The notes beneath the pieces are model-generated. The model searched no databases. It saw only the letters and a list, made by a program, of their open reading frames with translations, and had not been told where the DNA came from. Shown here piece by piece: positions 1-9,671 of a DNA stretch of 64,000 nt. Source of the stretch: Cyanophora paradoxa (lineage: Eukaryota; Glaucocystophyceae; Cyanophorales; Cyanophoraceae); contig QPMI01000562.1 of assembly GCA_004431415.1 (NCBI GenBank), forward strand, positions 1-64,000, read 5' to 3'. Position 1 is the stretch's first letter; every line of letters starts with the position of its first letter. A program made the translations under genes and the position numbers.

Positions 1-87
1 CCAGTGGATCCATTAAAACATTTTAAATTGCGTTTAGAACATCCTAAAATAAAATATCCCTTAGAATAGGAACAAGTTAGGAATAAT

Positions 88-3000
88 GCCCCGAATTACC
101 AACAAACTCATAAGGGAGAAGAAATGGGAACTCATGGGATTGCTGGGAACACTTTATGCAGCCCATGAAATTACAGAGGCTGAATATGACCGGAAATAGA
201 TTTAATTGCAAAGGGCAGACCCACTTTAAGCAGATTAACCAGAAAAGCAAATAACCTATATGATAAAATTGAAACCTTGGATGAATTGGATAGGCTTAGG
301 CAAATAGAACCAGATGCAGAAGATGGAACAGCCATGAATGAATTATATCGCTGGCTCACTTACAGAGCCAGAAGGGAAGTTGTTGTAGATGTGATTGAAT
401 TCCTGGATAGAATTGCTACATCCCTTCCAAATCGATTAAAGCAGGGTTTAGATCAATTCAGGGCAATCAAGGTTCGCTTGTCTTTTATCTGCAAGTTCGT
501 TAAAGTGAGCAATCCACAGGTTTGGATATCGAAATACATTTACAGTGATTACTTTGTATTAACCAGGTCGAGAAATATTCGAACTGAGCTGAATAAAGCA
601 GCCCAAATGTGTCAGGAGCAGATGAATGTGGTTGATAGCTATCGCTTAGAAAGAATTGAAATACTCAGAGTGGCTATTATGAGTTATGCTCCAACTGGTG
701 GATGCTTTCTACAAACCCCAGAGTGGATTGCTAGGAAGAGAGCCACAGTAAATATTCGAAATATTGATGATTCCTGCTTCGAAAATGCAATTTTGGCATA
801 TATTCACAGAAAAGCGATAAACTCCCATAAGAGGAATGAGCTTTCACAATATCGCAAATGGAAATACTCAGCAATCGCTTATAATCCGCTGGCTCTCAAT
901 TTCGATAACATCCCATTCCCTGTTGCCTGTGATGCTGAAATAATTGATAAATTCGAGGCTCAAAATGCAGGCATTAGCATTAATATATTCGGAATCGATG
1001 GAGAGGTTGTTTATCCCCTGCATCAATCCAGTTACCCAGGCAGAAAGCATAAGGTTAATCTCATGCTGATATTTGATGATGAAGGGAATGGTCATTATAT
1101 TACAATCATGTCCCTTTCAAGATTATTGAAAGTAAACCATGAAACATACAATGATCAGAAGTTACACTACTGTGACACATGCTTATCTCGATTCAGGTCT
1201 GAGGCTAAACTCACTGCTCATGTGGACTCAAATAGATGCATTGATTGGAGACTCTCAAAGGGATCACACCAAAACCTGAGACCACCATAGAGTTTGGACT
1301 GAAAAACCTCAGGAAAACTGTTTGGCTTCCTGTTGTGGTTTACTGCAAGATTGAACATAGAAGCATCCCCATTGATGCATCAAAATCTAAGAGGGAAGTC
1401 TCAGCAGTCAACCTGAGAGTAGTCACTGGGGCAGATGTTCAGGAGTTTCGATTTGAGGGTCAGGATCCAATGGGAGGTCTCTTTGAATGCTTGGAGTCCA
1501 AAGCAAGAGAACTAATCGATTTCCTGTTTACCAACATTCCTATGAATGAACTCACAGATGAGCAGAAAGCAATTTACAGAGCTACCAAACACTGTTACCT
1601 TTGCAGTGAGAGGTTCACTAAGGAGAACTTCAAATGCAGGGATCATGATCACCACACAGGTCATTACATTGCACCTGCATGCAGAAACTGCAATCTCCAT
1701 AGGAGAATCTCAAAGCAAACAAAAGTAGCAGTGGTTGTTGACCAAATGGATGACTGTGGGACATTCATTTTCAGAAAAATAGCAGGCATGGGTGATAAAA
1801 AGCGAATCGAAATCCTTTCGAAAAACTTTGATCAATACCTTTCATTGCAATGGGGTCTTTACAAGTTCATTGATGCAAGTAATTTTATGGAATTTGGGGC
1901 TGCTGATGTAGATGAGTTAATGGACAAATTCCAAGCCTTCAGAAGGCTTTCACACTCAGTATATGGATTGGACCCAGTTCATTATGTATCTGCACCTGGG
2001 TTATCTTGGGATGCTATGCTTAGGACCACCAAGGCAAAAATAGAGCTTATAAGTGATGTAGAGCAATACGAATTTGTTGAGAGGGGAATCAGGGGTGGCT
2101 TTGCAACAATGCCTTGTAGGTATGCTGAGGCTGATGGTGAGAACTCCCATATAATGCTGTTTGATGCTAACAACTTGTATGGCTACTGTTTGAGTCAGCC
2201 AATTCCAGTTGGTGATTTTAGATGGGAGACCGAATTCAACCCACAAGATAACAGATCCAGTTTCCTGGAAGTTGATCTGGAATACCCAATAAGGCTATAT
2301 CTAGACCACAGTGATTTCCCCCTAATTATTAACAAGAAAATAGTAGAATATGCGGAATTATCACAATATCAAAAGAGCCTGTTGGATCTTTCAGGAGAAG
2401 AGCTTGATAAGACCCCTAAGCTAACTGCAACCTTTGGTTCTGTGGCAAACTATGTGATTTCTGAGCCTCTTCTGCAATATCTGTTGGACAAAGGTGTGAA
2501 ATTAAAGAAAATTCACAGGGTCCTCTCATTTACTGTGGCTCCTGTAATGAAACCCTACATTGAGCTGAATACTGAGATGAGAAGGAAAGCAGTGAATAAA
2601 TTCGAGGCTGATTTCTATAAACTCATGAATAACTCAATCTATGGGAAATGCATTGAATCTTGCAGAGGTAGATCTGTGGTTAAGATTGCAAACAGTGAGA
2701 AACTGTTTATGAAATATGCAGCTTCCCCATTGGTGAAATCAACAAGTCCCATAAACGAAAAAGCAGTTGCCTTTGAGTTTTACACAAAGCATGTGAAACT
2801 AGATAAGCCTGTTGCAATTGGGGCTTATGTTCTGGATGCAGCCAAACTGCATAACTACAAGTTCTTCTATGATACTGTAAGGTCCCAATGGACAAAAGCA
2901 AAGTTACTATTCCATGATACTGACTCCTTTTGTCTATATATCGAATCTAAGACCCTACAAAAAGATATAGAGAATATATCTTATGCCTTGGACCTAGGGG

Positions 3001-3329
3001 GATCTAACAGAATGACCCCAGGTAAATACAAAAATGAGATGCCAGGTTCTGCTATATTGGAATATGTGGGTCTGAGAGCCAAAGTTTACAGTTTCAGAAC
3101 TGCTGAGATTGAGAGAAGTAAGCTCTCTGGGACTTCAACTGAGGAACTCCAATTTAATGATTTTAAGCAGTGTTTATTTGCAGGTATAAGCAAGACTGTG
3201 ACTGCCAAGCAGAAGAGAAGGGCAGATCACACAATAATAGACACTGTGAGTAGAAGGGTTGCCCTAAACTGCTTTGATGCAAAGAGATACATCTTACCAG
3301 ATGGTATTAATTCTGTTCCTTTTAATTAA
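88..3329 (+). pseudogene. Protein-primed DNA polymerase B, left copy, frame-broken
   Basis: Same protein as the intact 1,081-residue polymerase at 9,672-12,917, with few substitutions. The start matches (MPRI...). The frame breaks near 192-197, where a G of a GGG run is missing and a TAG follows. It breaks again near 1,260, where one A is missing relative to the intact copy. The second half, from about 1,245, reads open to the stop and keeps the C2H2-like finger, the zinc/HNH-like cluster and polymerase motifs A (DANNLYG), B (KLMNNSIYGK) and C (HDTDSF). Both lesions are one-base losses in short homopolymers, so they could be sequencing errors rather than true decay. It lies 3 bp upstream of the integrase, as in the other copy. 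Confidence 0.85.
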
Positions 3330-3332
3330 GAG

Positions 3333-4718
3333 ATGCCAGCAACTGGAAGAATAGTTAGGAGAACCACTGAGCAACTACAAGGTAACCTACTGCCTATCAC
3401 AGTTCCCAAGGAGGAAAAGGGAGAATCTCGAATTGTAAAAAAGTCAGAGATGAAAGAGCTTGTCCCAGTAGAGATCCCAGTTGCTATTGCAGTGAAAGAA
3501 ACCAGCAAGATTGCCAAGAGATTCTATGATGTGAGAACTGGTTACAAAGGGCTTCAAGCTATGAGGGCTGAGTTACCTGATGAATCCTATAAGCAGTTGC
3601 AAGAGTTCTATAAAAAACAAGAAGTTGTTCAGATCAATGCACCTGCTATATCTAGGAAGAGAGATCCCATGGTCCCAATTAGGCAACCCCTTGATACCTA
3701 TGTGATTGATTTGCTCTTTTTCCCAGCTTATAAGAAACAAAACAATGGCTATGATACCTTTATGACTGCAATGGAATCTACACTGAGAACTGGGTATATC
3801 ATACCTATAAGGGATAAATCAGCTCTCACTACATTAGCTGCATTTAAACAGCTTGAGATGAGAGTGGCAAGACCCATAGTAAAGGTTCAATCAGATGCTG
3901 GAAGTGAATTCCAAAATCGAATATTCCAGGAGTATTTATCTAGTAAATTCATAGAACACCAAGTGAGTGGAACTGCTGACCACAGAAGCCAAGGTCGAAT
4001 TGAAGCCTTTAACAAGCAGATTAAGAGACTGATCACAAACTACTGCATAGCCAATAACACAGCTAGATTCTTTGATGTGTTAGGTGATATTGAGTATAAT
4101 TACAATTATACAGTCCACTCAGCTACTAAGATGAAGCCAGGCGAAACTACAGAGGAGAATTATAGGTATATAGTGGGATTAGAAGATGAGAGATTCAAGA
4201 AATCAATAGCTTACCTTGATACCATGCAGCCTGGCATGTTTGTTAGAGTGAAAGTTGAGAAAAACCCCTTTGCTAAACAGGGTAACAATTGGTCTAGGAT
4301 GGTTTACACTGTTGATAGTAGAGAAGGCTTTAAGTTTAAGCTAAGGAGTCCCACTGGTGAGATCATAGATAACAGGTTTGCTTTCCATGAGCTGTTGCCT
4401 GTGAATGCAGTGGAGTATCTGGAGACCCCTACAGTGGATGCCTTAGAGCAAGCCAAGGAGGAAGCCAGGGTTGATGCTGCTATAAGGAGAGAGGGCATAG
4501 AAGCTGCTAATGAAGTCCCAGATAAGCCTTTGATAGAGGCTAGGAAGGAGAAGGCTGGGAAAGTTAGCAGGGAACTCAAAAAGCTCACCATAGCAGGGAC
4601 ACAGAAACTTTCAGAAGTGAATAGCCAAAGGTGGTATAATGACTTTCAGACTACTAAGGAGTCATATACAGCCCCTAAACCTCAGAGAACACTAAGAGAA
4701 AGGACCAAAACTAGCTAG
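3333..4718 (+). CDS. Retroviral-type (rve) DDE integrase, left copy
   Basis: A 461-residue Maverick/Polinton-type integrase that would join linear viral DNA to host DNA in the nucleus. The catalytic triad is visible: D126 (VIDL), D188 (QSDAGSEF) and E224 (GRIEAFNK), a DD35E spacing. The N-terminal 110 residues are basic and lack an obvious HHCC finger. The C-terminal 200 residues are charged, with lysine/glutamate-rich helices and a basic tail. It is intact and differs from the right copy at only a handful of residues. It starts 3 bp after the polymerase stop, so the two are probably co-transcribed. Only four CpG dinucleotides occur in its 1,386 bp, all in CGAA. Confidence 0.93.
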   Translation: MPATGRIVRRTTEQLQGNLLPITVPKEEKGESRIVKKSEMKELVPVEIPVAIAVKETSKIAKRFYDVRTGYKGLQAMRAELPDESYKQLQEFYKKQEVVQINAPAISRKRDPMVPIRQPLDTYVIDLLFFPAYKKQNNGYDTFMTAMESTLRTGYIIPIRDKSALTTLAAFKQLEMRVARPIVKVQSDAGSEFQNRIFQEYLSSKFIEHQVSGTADHRSQGRIEAFNKQIKRLITNYCIANNTARFFDVLGDIEYNYNYTVHSATKMKPGETTEENYRYIVGLEDERFKKSIAYLDTMQPGMFVRVKVEKNPFAKQGNNWSRMVYTVDSREGFKFKLRSPTGEIIDNRFAFHELLPVNAVEYLETPTVDALEQAKEEARVDAAIRREGIEAANEVPDKPLIEARKEKAGKVSRELKKLTIAGTQKLSEVNSQRWYNDFQTTKESYTAPKPQRTLRERTKTS

Positions 4719-5633
4719 TTTGCTAGCCGAAAACTCGTTTTTTGAAATATATGTATGTGTGATATACATATATGCATATGATATACACGTCAACTTGTAG
4801 ATCTTTTCAAGCGCTTCACAACGCTATGCAGAACGTTGCGAGTGGACAATCTGGTGATGAGATACAAGCGTTTGAAGATGCCGATTATCGATTTTTCGAG
4901 ATTTCGGAATGATGCATCATAATGATGTAATAATGATGTATCATAAACATATAACATATATATATCGCCGTGATCGTCATGATCTCCCGAGTTCGATGGT
5001 GTGTCATATATATCATATACATTTGCATCGTCATTATGACATCATTTCGTAAAATTACACGTCCGTCATCGTCTTTTTCCGCAGCGAACAGATAAGTGAA
5101 CAGTTAAGGAGACAACTATTGTAATAGTGGACTGCAACAACAATTGAAAACAAGATCTGTGGGAAAGCTATTGAAAGACAATGAAGCAAATTGCGAACAA
5201 TTAAGTGAACAGTTAAGTGGACACCTGTTGGGAGTAGGCAGTGTCTACTCGTTTATCGTGAAACGGTGTCCACTTAACTGTTCATTTAACTGTTGACGAA
5301 AACCCAAGCATTATGACATCATATCATTAAACCCCATACAAAACACTAAAATGCATGTATCTCTTCACCAACTCATCGCCTGACAAAACCAAAAACAGAT
5401 TCGGAATCCTCTTGACAAGACCTGCGTGACGATGTAAGTATCATAGGCTCAATAAATCATATGTTTAAAGGCATCTCCCCTTGATTCCCCCTATTATATT
5501 ATATTTATATTTAAGTGGACTCAAGGTTGACTCATATTAATCGTAAAAGTAGTAAAAGTATATGGATTTTGTTACGAATTCAATGCAAGGGTTGACTAAG
5601 TGGGTTGAGTTGACTCAAATTTCACAGGAAATA
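4719..5633. other. Subterminal noncoding region of left element
   Basis: No credible gene. It holds short perfect palindromes (ATGATGCATCAT near 4,911), TATATA tracts, two copies of the direct repeat AAGTGAACAGTTAAG near 5,095-5,115 and 5,203-5,217, and an imperfect 23-bp-arm hairpin at 5,203-5,287. All of this is mirrored at 7,366-8,282 next to the right integrase, so the segment is a conserved part of the element rather than random spacer. Confidence 0.8.
5203..5287. repeat. Hairpin with GTGAACAGTTAAGTGGACACC arms, left copy
   Basis: Arms at 5,203-5,225 and 5,265-5,287 pair at 22 of 23 positions around a 39-nt loop. The same structure occurs at 7,712-7,796 with the arms exchanged, including the same single mismatch. 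Conservation in both copies, outside any gene, suggests a protein-binding or replication/integration site. The function is inferred only. Confidence 0.75.
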
Positions 5634-6252
5634 TTTGGGACCTAAAGTTTTCTAAAAAGGATTTCAAAAAATGTGTCAACTCCCCCCACTTAGTCAACCC
5701 TGACCATAAACAGTAAGGATTTGAGCTAACATGTATCACAAAGTGAACATATTGAGTCCACTTAGAAGATCCACTTTTGAAATCCAAGTTGATTTTGCTT
5801 GAAATTTCAAAGTTGATCTAAAAGTGAGTCCACCCTGATTGATTATGGTAACAAAGTTGACTAAGTTGACTAAGTTGAGTCATATTAAGAAATTCAAGGA
5901 GACTAAGAGTTCAAAATGTTAATGAAAAGTGAGTCAACTTAGACCACTTATGGTAACAAATTTAAATATTTAATTGATTTAATCGGAAAAGAACATGATT
6001 TAATCGAATTTATTGATATAATTCCGATTAGATTCATTTAGGATTCAATTAAGATCAATCGAAGTTATTCATATAATTCCGATTAACTACAATTAAGATA
6101 CAATATCGATTAATCGAGTTTATCGATATAACATCGATTAAATTAATTGAAATGCATATAAAAATATGAAAATTCATGTGAAAATTCAAATACATTAATC
6201 GATTTTATTGATATAACATCGAATCACACATATGAATATTCATATTTTAATC
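5634..6252. other. Terminal AT-rich region of left element with TTGACT/AGTCAA repeats
   Basis: No gene is visible. The first 300 bp hold many copies of GTTGACT or AGTCAAC (for example the tandem run near 5,851-5,875). The last 300 bp are rich in ATCGAT/AATCGA motifs like those in the terminal repeats of the right element, yet are not the same sequence. A perfect 16-bp palindrome, ATATGAATATTCATAT, lies at 6,231-6,246, just before the switch to GC-rich DNA. Confidence 0.65.
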
Positions 6253-6638
6253 CTGAGGCGGAAGGGGGGTCTGCGCTTGTTTTTTCGATGAGTGTCTCGG
6301 AGCCGCCGACGACGCGCTCCGATTGGCGGCCTCGCCTGCCCGCGAGGCGGCGGCGATCCCCCGCTCGCGCCGCGGCTCGTTTGCGAAGGCGGTAGCGCCG
6401 ATCATTTCCGCTCTGACGCACCGCCGTTCGAGCCGCGTGTCCGCCGCATCGGCCAGCGAGAGCGAGGCCCTCGTGCCCGCTGGCGATCGCGTGCACGTGC
6501 CTTACTACGAACTCTAGGCGCCGCGGCGCTGCCTCCAGATCCGAGGCTCGGATTTTAGATAGCACTACACTAGATTGCTTCAAACTTTGAATTTCATGAT
6601 ACTTCGAATTCCAAAAATGCGTATTGTTATGTTTTAGA
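6253..6638. other. Host DNA island between the two elements
   Basis: About 300 bp of GC-rich, arginine-codon-like DNA (6,253-6,550) followed by about 90 bp of AT-richer sequence up to the target duplication. Composition matches the host side of the window. A reading frame on the minus strand runs through it but resembles nothing I recognise, so I call no gene. It shows that the left and right elements are separate insertions and not one rearranged element. Confidence 0.6.
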
Positions 6639-6644
6639 GAGACT
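6639..6644. repeat. Target-site duplication, left (GAGACT)
   Basis: GAGACT immediately precedes the first base of the left terminal repeat, and the same six bases follow the last base of the right terminal repeat at 34,027-34,032. A 6-bp duplication is the usual size for Maverick/Polinton integrases. Confidence 0.9.
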
Positions 6645-7523
6645 ACACATAGTAAAATGCGGAGTTTTAACCCTCGGCTTATCTTAATTGATTTTGTTCA
6701 TATATCTCGTATATTCTATTTCAATCAATCGATAATCTGTGTATATCTTATCGAATATTCAATTATTTCGATTATTTTGTATTCTTTTCGATATTTTATC
6801 GTAAATTTCTCTTATTTTCCGATTAGTCTTACTGATTCTATCGATAATCTGTATAAAATTCCGAATAATATAACTGAATCTCAATTAGATCTTGCCTCTG
6901 GTTAAAACTCCGCATTTTACTATGTGTGATTGGTCTAAAAGTTAATTGATTTAATCGATATTATATTCATGTACTTTCTCGATTAAATTTAATTAAATTT
7001 AATTCATTTAATCGGAAACATATCGCTTAACTCGATTAAGATCCATATTAGATTCATTTGTTTAATAAAACAAATCGATCTCTTATTGAATTCAATCGTA
7101 ATTATACATGAAATTGATATGTTTTTCTCATGTTTTAATGAGTCTAAGGGGGTCCCTTAAGAATTTAATGAATAATTGGGTGTCACAGGTGTCACAGGTC
7201 CATCCCATCGAAAGGGAAAATCACTCTTTATAGGGCTTGAGCTGGGATAGACCTGTGACACCTGTGACACATACCATATTCAGTAAGGACCTCATATATT
7301 GTTAAAATCTCAGTGTTAGTTGGTGTAGTTGATTCAAAAAATGCATTTATACTCTGATTCATTGTTATTTCCTGTGAAATTTGAGTCAACTCAACCCACT
7401 TAGTCAACCCTTGCATTGAATTCGTAACAAAATCCATATACTATTACTACTTTTACGATTAATATGAGTCAACCTTGAGTCCACTTTAATATAAATATAA
7501 TATAATAGGGGGAATCAAGGGGA
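6645..7523 (+). repeat. Left terminal inverted repeat (879 bp)
   Basis: Matches 33,147-34,026 on the opposite strand with almost no differences. The one length difference seen is a G5 versus G6 run near 7,148-7,152. The inner limit is TCCCCTTGATTCCCCC. The outer 450 bp are dense in TAATCGAT-type motifs. The inner part carries a 28-bp-arm hairpin and TTGACT/AGTCAA motifs. Open frames inside it occur identically in both repeats and look fortuitous. Confidence 0.95.
7180..7270. promoter_or_regulatory. Hairpin with CACAGGTGTCACAGG iterons enclosing a TATA-like box, left terminal repeat
   Basis: Arms 7,180-7,207 and 7,243-7,270 pair at 27 of 28 positions around a 35-nt loop. Each arm holds two GTGTCACAGG-type units. 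On the minus strand the loop reads GCCCTATAAAGAG, a TATA-like box pointing toward the terminus. The same module occurs in the right terminal repeat and, diverged, at 16,760-16,848. A role as operator/promoter or replication origin is inferred. Confidence 0.7.
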
Positions 7524-7711
7524 GATGCTTATAAACATATGAATTATTGAGCCTATGATACTTACATCGTCAGGCAGGCCTCGTTAAGAGGATTCCTAAT
7601 CTGTTTTTGGTTTTGTCACATGATGAGTTGGTGAAGAGATACATGCATTTTAGTGTTTTGTATGTGGTTTAATGATATGATGTCATAATGCATGGGTTTT
7701 CGTCAACAGTT

Positions 7712-7796
7712 AAATGAACAGTTAAGTGGACACCGTTTCACGATAAACGAGTAGACACTGCCTACTCCCAACAGGTGTCCACTTAACTGTTCACTT
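7712..7796. repeat. Hairpin with GTGAACAGTTAAGTGGACACC arms, right copy
   Basis: Arms 7,712-7,734 and 7,774-7,796 pair at 22 of 23 positions. It is the mirror of 5,203-5,287. It lies between the terminal repeat and the integrase 3' end, in a 760-bp noncoding stretch (7,524-8,282) with no credible gene. That stretch also contains ATGATGCATCAT-type palindromes near 8,085-8,095. Confidence 0.75.
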
Positions 7797-8282
7797 AATT
7801 GTTCGCAATTTGCTTCATTGTCTTTCAATAGCTTTCCCGCATATCTTGTTTTCAATTGTTGTTGCAGTACACTATTACAATAGTTGTCTCGTTAACTGTT
7901 CACTTATCTGTTCGCTGCGGAAAAAAGACGATGACGGACGTGTTATGTTACGAAATGATGTCATAATGACGATGCATATGTATATGATATATATGACACA
8001 CCATCGAACTCGGGAGATCATGACGATCACGGCGATATATATATGTTATGTGTTTATGATACATCATTATTACATCATTATGATGCATCATTCCGAAATC
8101 TCGAAAAATCGATAATCGGCATCTTCAAACGCTTGTATCTCATCACCAGATTATCAAATCGCAACGTTCTGCATATCGCTGTGAAGCGCTTGAAAAGATC
8201 TACAAGACAATGTGTATATCATATGCATATATGTATATCAGTCATACATATATTTGGAAAAAACGAGTTTTCGGCTAGCAAA

Positions 8283-9668
8283 CTAGCTAGTTTTGGTCCT
8301 CTCTCTTAGTGTTCTTTGAGGTTTAGGGGCTGTATATGACTCCTTAGTAGTCTGAAAGTCACTATACCATCTCTGGCTATTCACTTCTGAAAGTTTCTGT
8401 GTGCCTGCTATGGTGAGCTTTTTGAGTTCCCTATTAACTTTCCCAGCCTTCTCCTTCCTAGCCTCTATCAAAGGCTTATCTGGGACTTCATTAGCAGCTT
8501 CTATGCCTTCTCTCCTTATAGCAGCATCAACCCTAGCTTCCTCTTTAGCTTGCTCTAAGGCATCTACTGTAGGGGTTTCCAGATACTCAACTGCATTCAC
8601 AGGCAACAGCTCATGGAAAGCAAACCTGTTATCTATGATCTCTCCAGTGGGACTCTTTAGCTTAAACTTAAAGCCTTCCCTACTATCAACAGTGTAAACC
8701 ATCCTAGACCAATTGTTACCCTGTTTAGCAAAGGGGTTCTTCTCTACTTTCACTCTAACAAACATGCCAGGCTGCATGGTATCAAGATAAGCTATTGATT
8801 TCTTGAATCTTTCATCTTCTAATCCTACTATATACCTATAATGCTCCTCTGTAGTTTCACCTGGCTTCATCTTAGTAGCTGAGTGAACTGTATTATTGTA
8901 ATTAAACTCAATATCACCCAACACATCAAAGAATCTAGCTGTGTTATTAGCTATGCAGTAGTTTGTGATCAATCTCTTAATCTGCTTGTTAAAGGCTTCA
9001 ATTCGACCTTGGCTCCTATGGTCTGCAGTTCCACTCACTTGGTGTTCTATGAATTTACTAGATAAATACTCCTGGAATATTCGATTTTGGAATTCACTTC
9101 CAGCATCTGATTGAACCTTTACTATGGGTCTTGCCACTCTCATCTCAAGCTGTTTAAATGCAGCTAATGTAGTGAGAGCTGATTTATCCCTTATAGGTAT
9201 GATATACCCAGTTCTCAGTGTTGATTCCATTGCAGTCATAAAGGTATCATAGCCATTGTTTTGTTTCTTATAAGCTGGGAAAAAGAGCAAATCAATCACA
9301 TAGGTATCAAGGGGTTGCCTTATTGGGACCATGGGATCTCTCTTCCTAGATATAGCAGGTGCATTGATCTGAACTACCTCTTGCTTTTTATAGAACTCTT
9401 GCAACTGCTTATAGGATTCATCTGGTAACTCAGCCCTCATAGCTTGAAGCCCTTTGTAACCAGTTCTCACATCATAGAATCTCTTGGCAATCTTGCTAGT
9501 TTCTTTCACTGCAATAGCAACTGGGATCTCTACTGGGACAAGCTCTTTCATCTCAGACTTTTTGACAATTCGAGATTCCCCTTTTTCCTCCTTTGGAACT
9601 GTGATAGGCAGTAGGTTACCTTGCAGTTGCTCAGTGGTTCTCCTTACTATTCTTCCAGTTGCTGGCAT
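8283..9668 (-). CDS. Retroviral-type (rve) DDE integrase
   Basis: An intact 461-residue integrase of the complete element, the likely enzyme for its insertion with the 6-bp duplication. Catalytic residues D126, D188 and E224 are in the expected rve arrangement (DD35E). It starts 3 bp after the polymerase stop codon, so both are probably read from one minus-strand transcript. It lies next to the terminal repeat, as in Mavericks. Only a few residues differ from the left copy, all conservative or in the C-terminal charged region. No zinc-binding HHCC or clear chromodomain is visible. Confidence 0.94.
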   Translation of the reverse strand: MPATGRIVRRTTEQLQGNLLPITVPKEEKGESRIVKKSEMKELVPVEIPVAIAVKETSKIAKRFYDVRTGYKGLQAMRAELPDESYKQLQEFYKKQEVVQINAPAISRKRDPMVPIRQPLDTYVIDLLFFPAYKKQNNGYDTFMTAMESTLRTGYIIPIRDKSALTTLAAFKQLEMRVARPIVKVQSDAGSEFQNRIFQEYLSSKFIEHQVSGTADHRSQGRIEAFNKQIKRLITNYCIANNTARFFDVLGDIEFNYNNTVHSATKMKPGETTEEHYRYIVGLEDERFKKSIAYLDTMQPGMFVRVKVEKNPFAKQGNNWSRMVYTVDSREGFKFKLKSPTGEIIDNRFAFHELLPVNAVEYLETPTVDALEQAKEEARVDAAIRREGIEAANEVPDKPLIEARKEKAGKVNRELKKLTIAGTQKLSEVNSQRWYSDFQTTKESYTAPKPQRTLRERTKTS

Positions 9669-9671
9669 CTC

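Larger units (their letters stand above)
67..5633 (+). repeat. Long inverted repeat, arm A
   Basis: Pairs with 7,366-12,936 read on the minus strand. The match covers the polymerase, the integrase and about 900 bp of subterminal noncoding DNA. The coding parts are nearly identical. The noncoding part shows scattered differences and is roughly 94% identical by eye. The homology stops sharply at AGGAAATA at 5,626-5,633 and fades upstream of the polymerase start. Arms of about 5.57 kb are separated by a 1.7-kb spacer. Confidence 0.9.
1..6252 (+). mobile_element. Left Polinton-like element, partial copy
   Basis: AT-rich DNA carrying a polymerase B-integrase module almost identical to the one in the larger element to the right, but in the opposite orientation, so the two integrase ends face each other. 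The left part lies outside the window. The right edge is placed at about 6,252, where AT-rich sequence changes abruptly to GC-rich sequence. Its last 600 bp do not match the terminal repeat of the right element, so this copy has a different or recombined end, or is truncated. No target duplication can be assigned because the other end is not visible. Confidence 0.75.

Noticed and set aside
6624-6905. Isoleucine/tyrosine-rich frame in the terminal repeat
   Set aside because: Reflects the AT-rich ATCGAT-type repeats; low complexity and spans the element boundary.
7180-7270. Terminal-repeat hairpin as a tRNA or other structured RNA gene
   Set aside because: It is a simple two-arm inverted repeat with no cloverleaf or conserved tRNA boxes.
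7228-7437. 69-codon frame in the left terminal repeat, repeated at 33,233-33,442
   Set aside because: Exists only because the terminal repeats are identical. It runs through the hairpin arms and shows no protein-like conservation.
3333-9668. The rve integrases as evidence of an LTR retrotransposon
   Set aside because: No reverse transcriptase, RNase H or gag nearby; the integrase is paired with polymerase B, as in Polintons.
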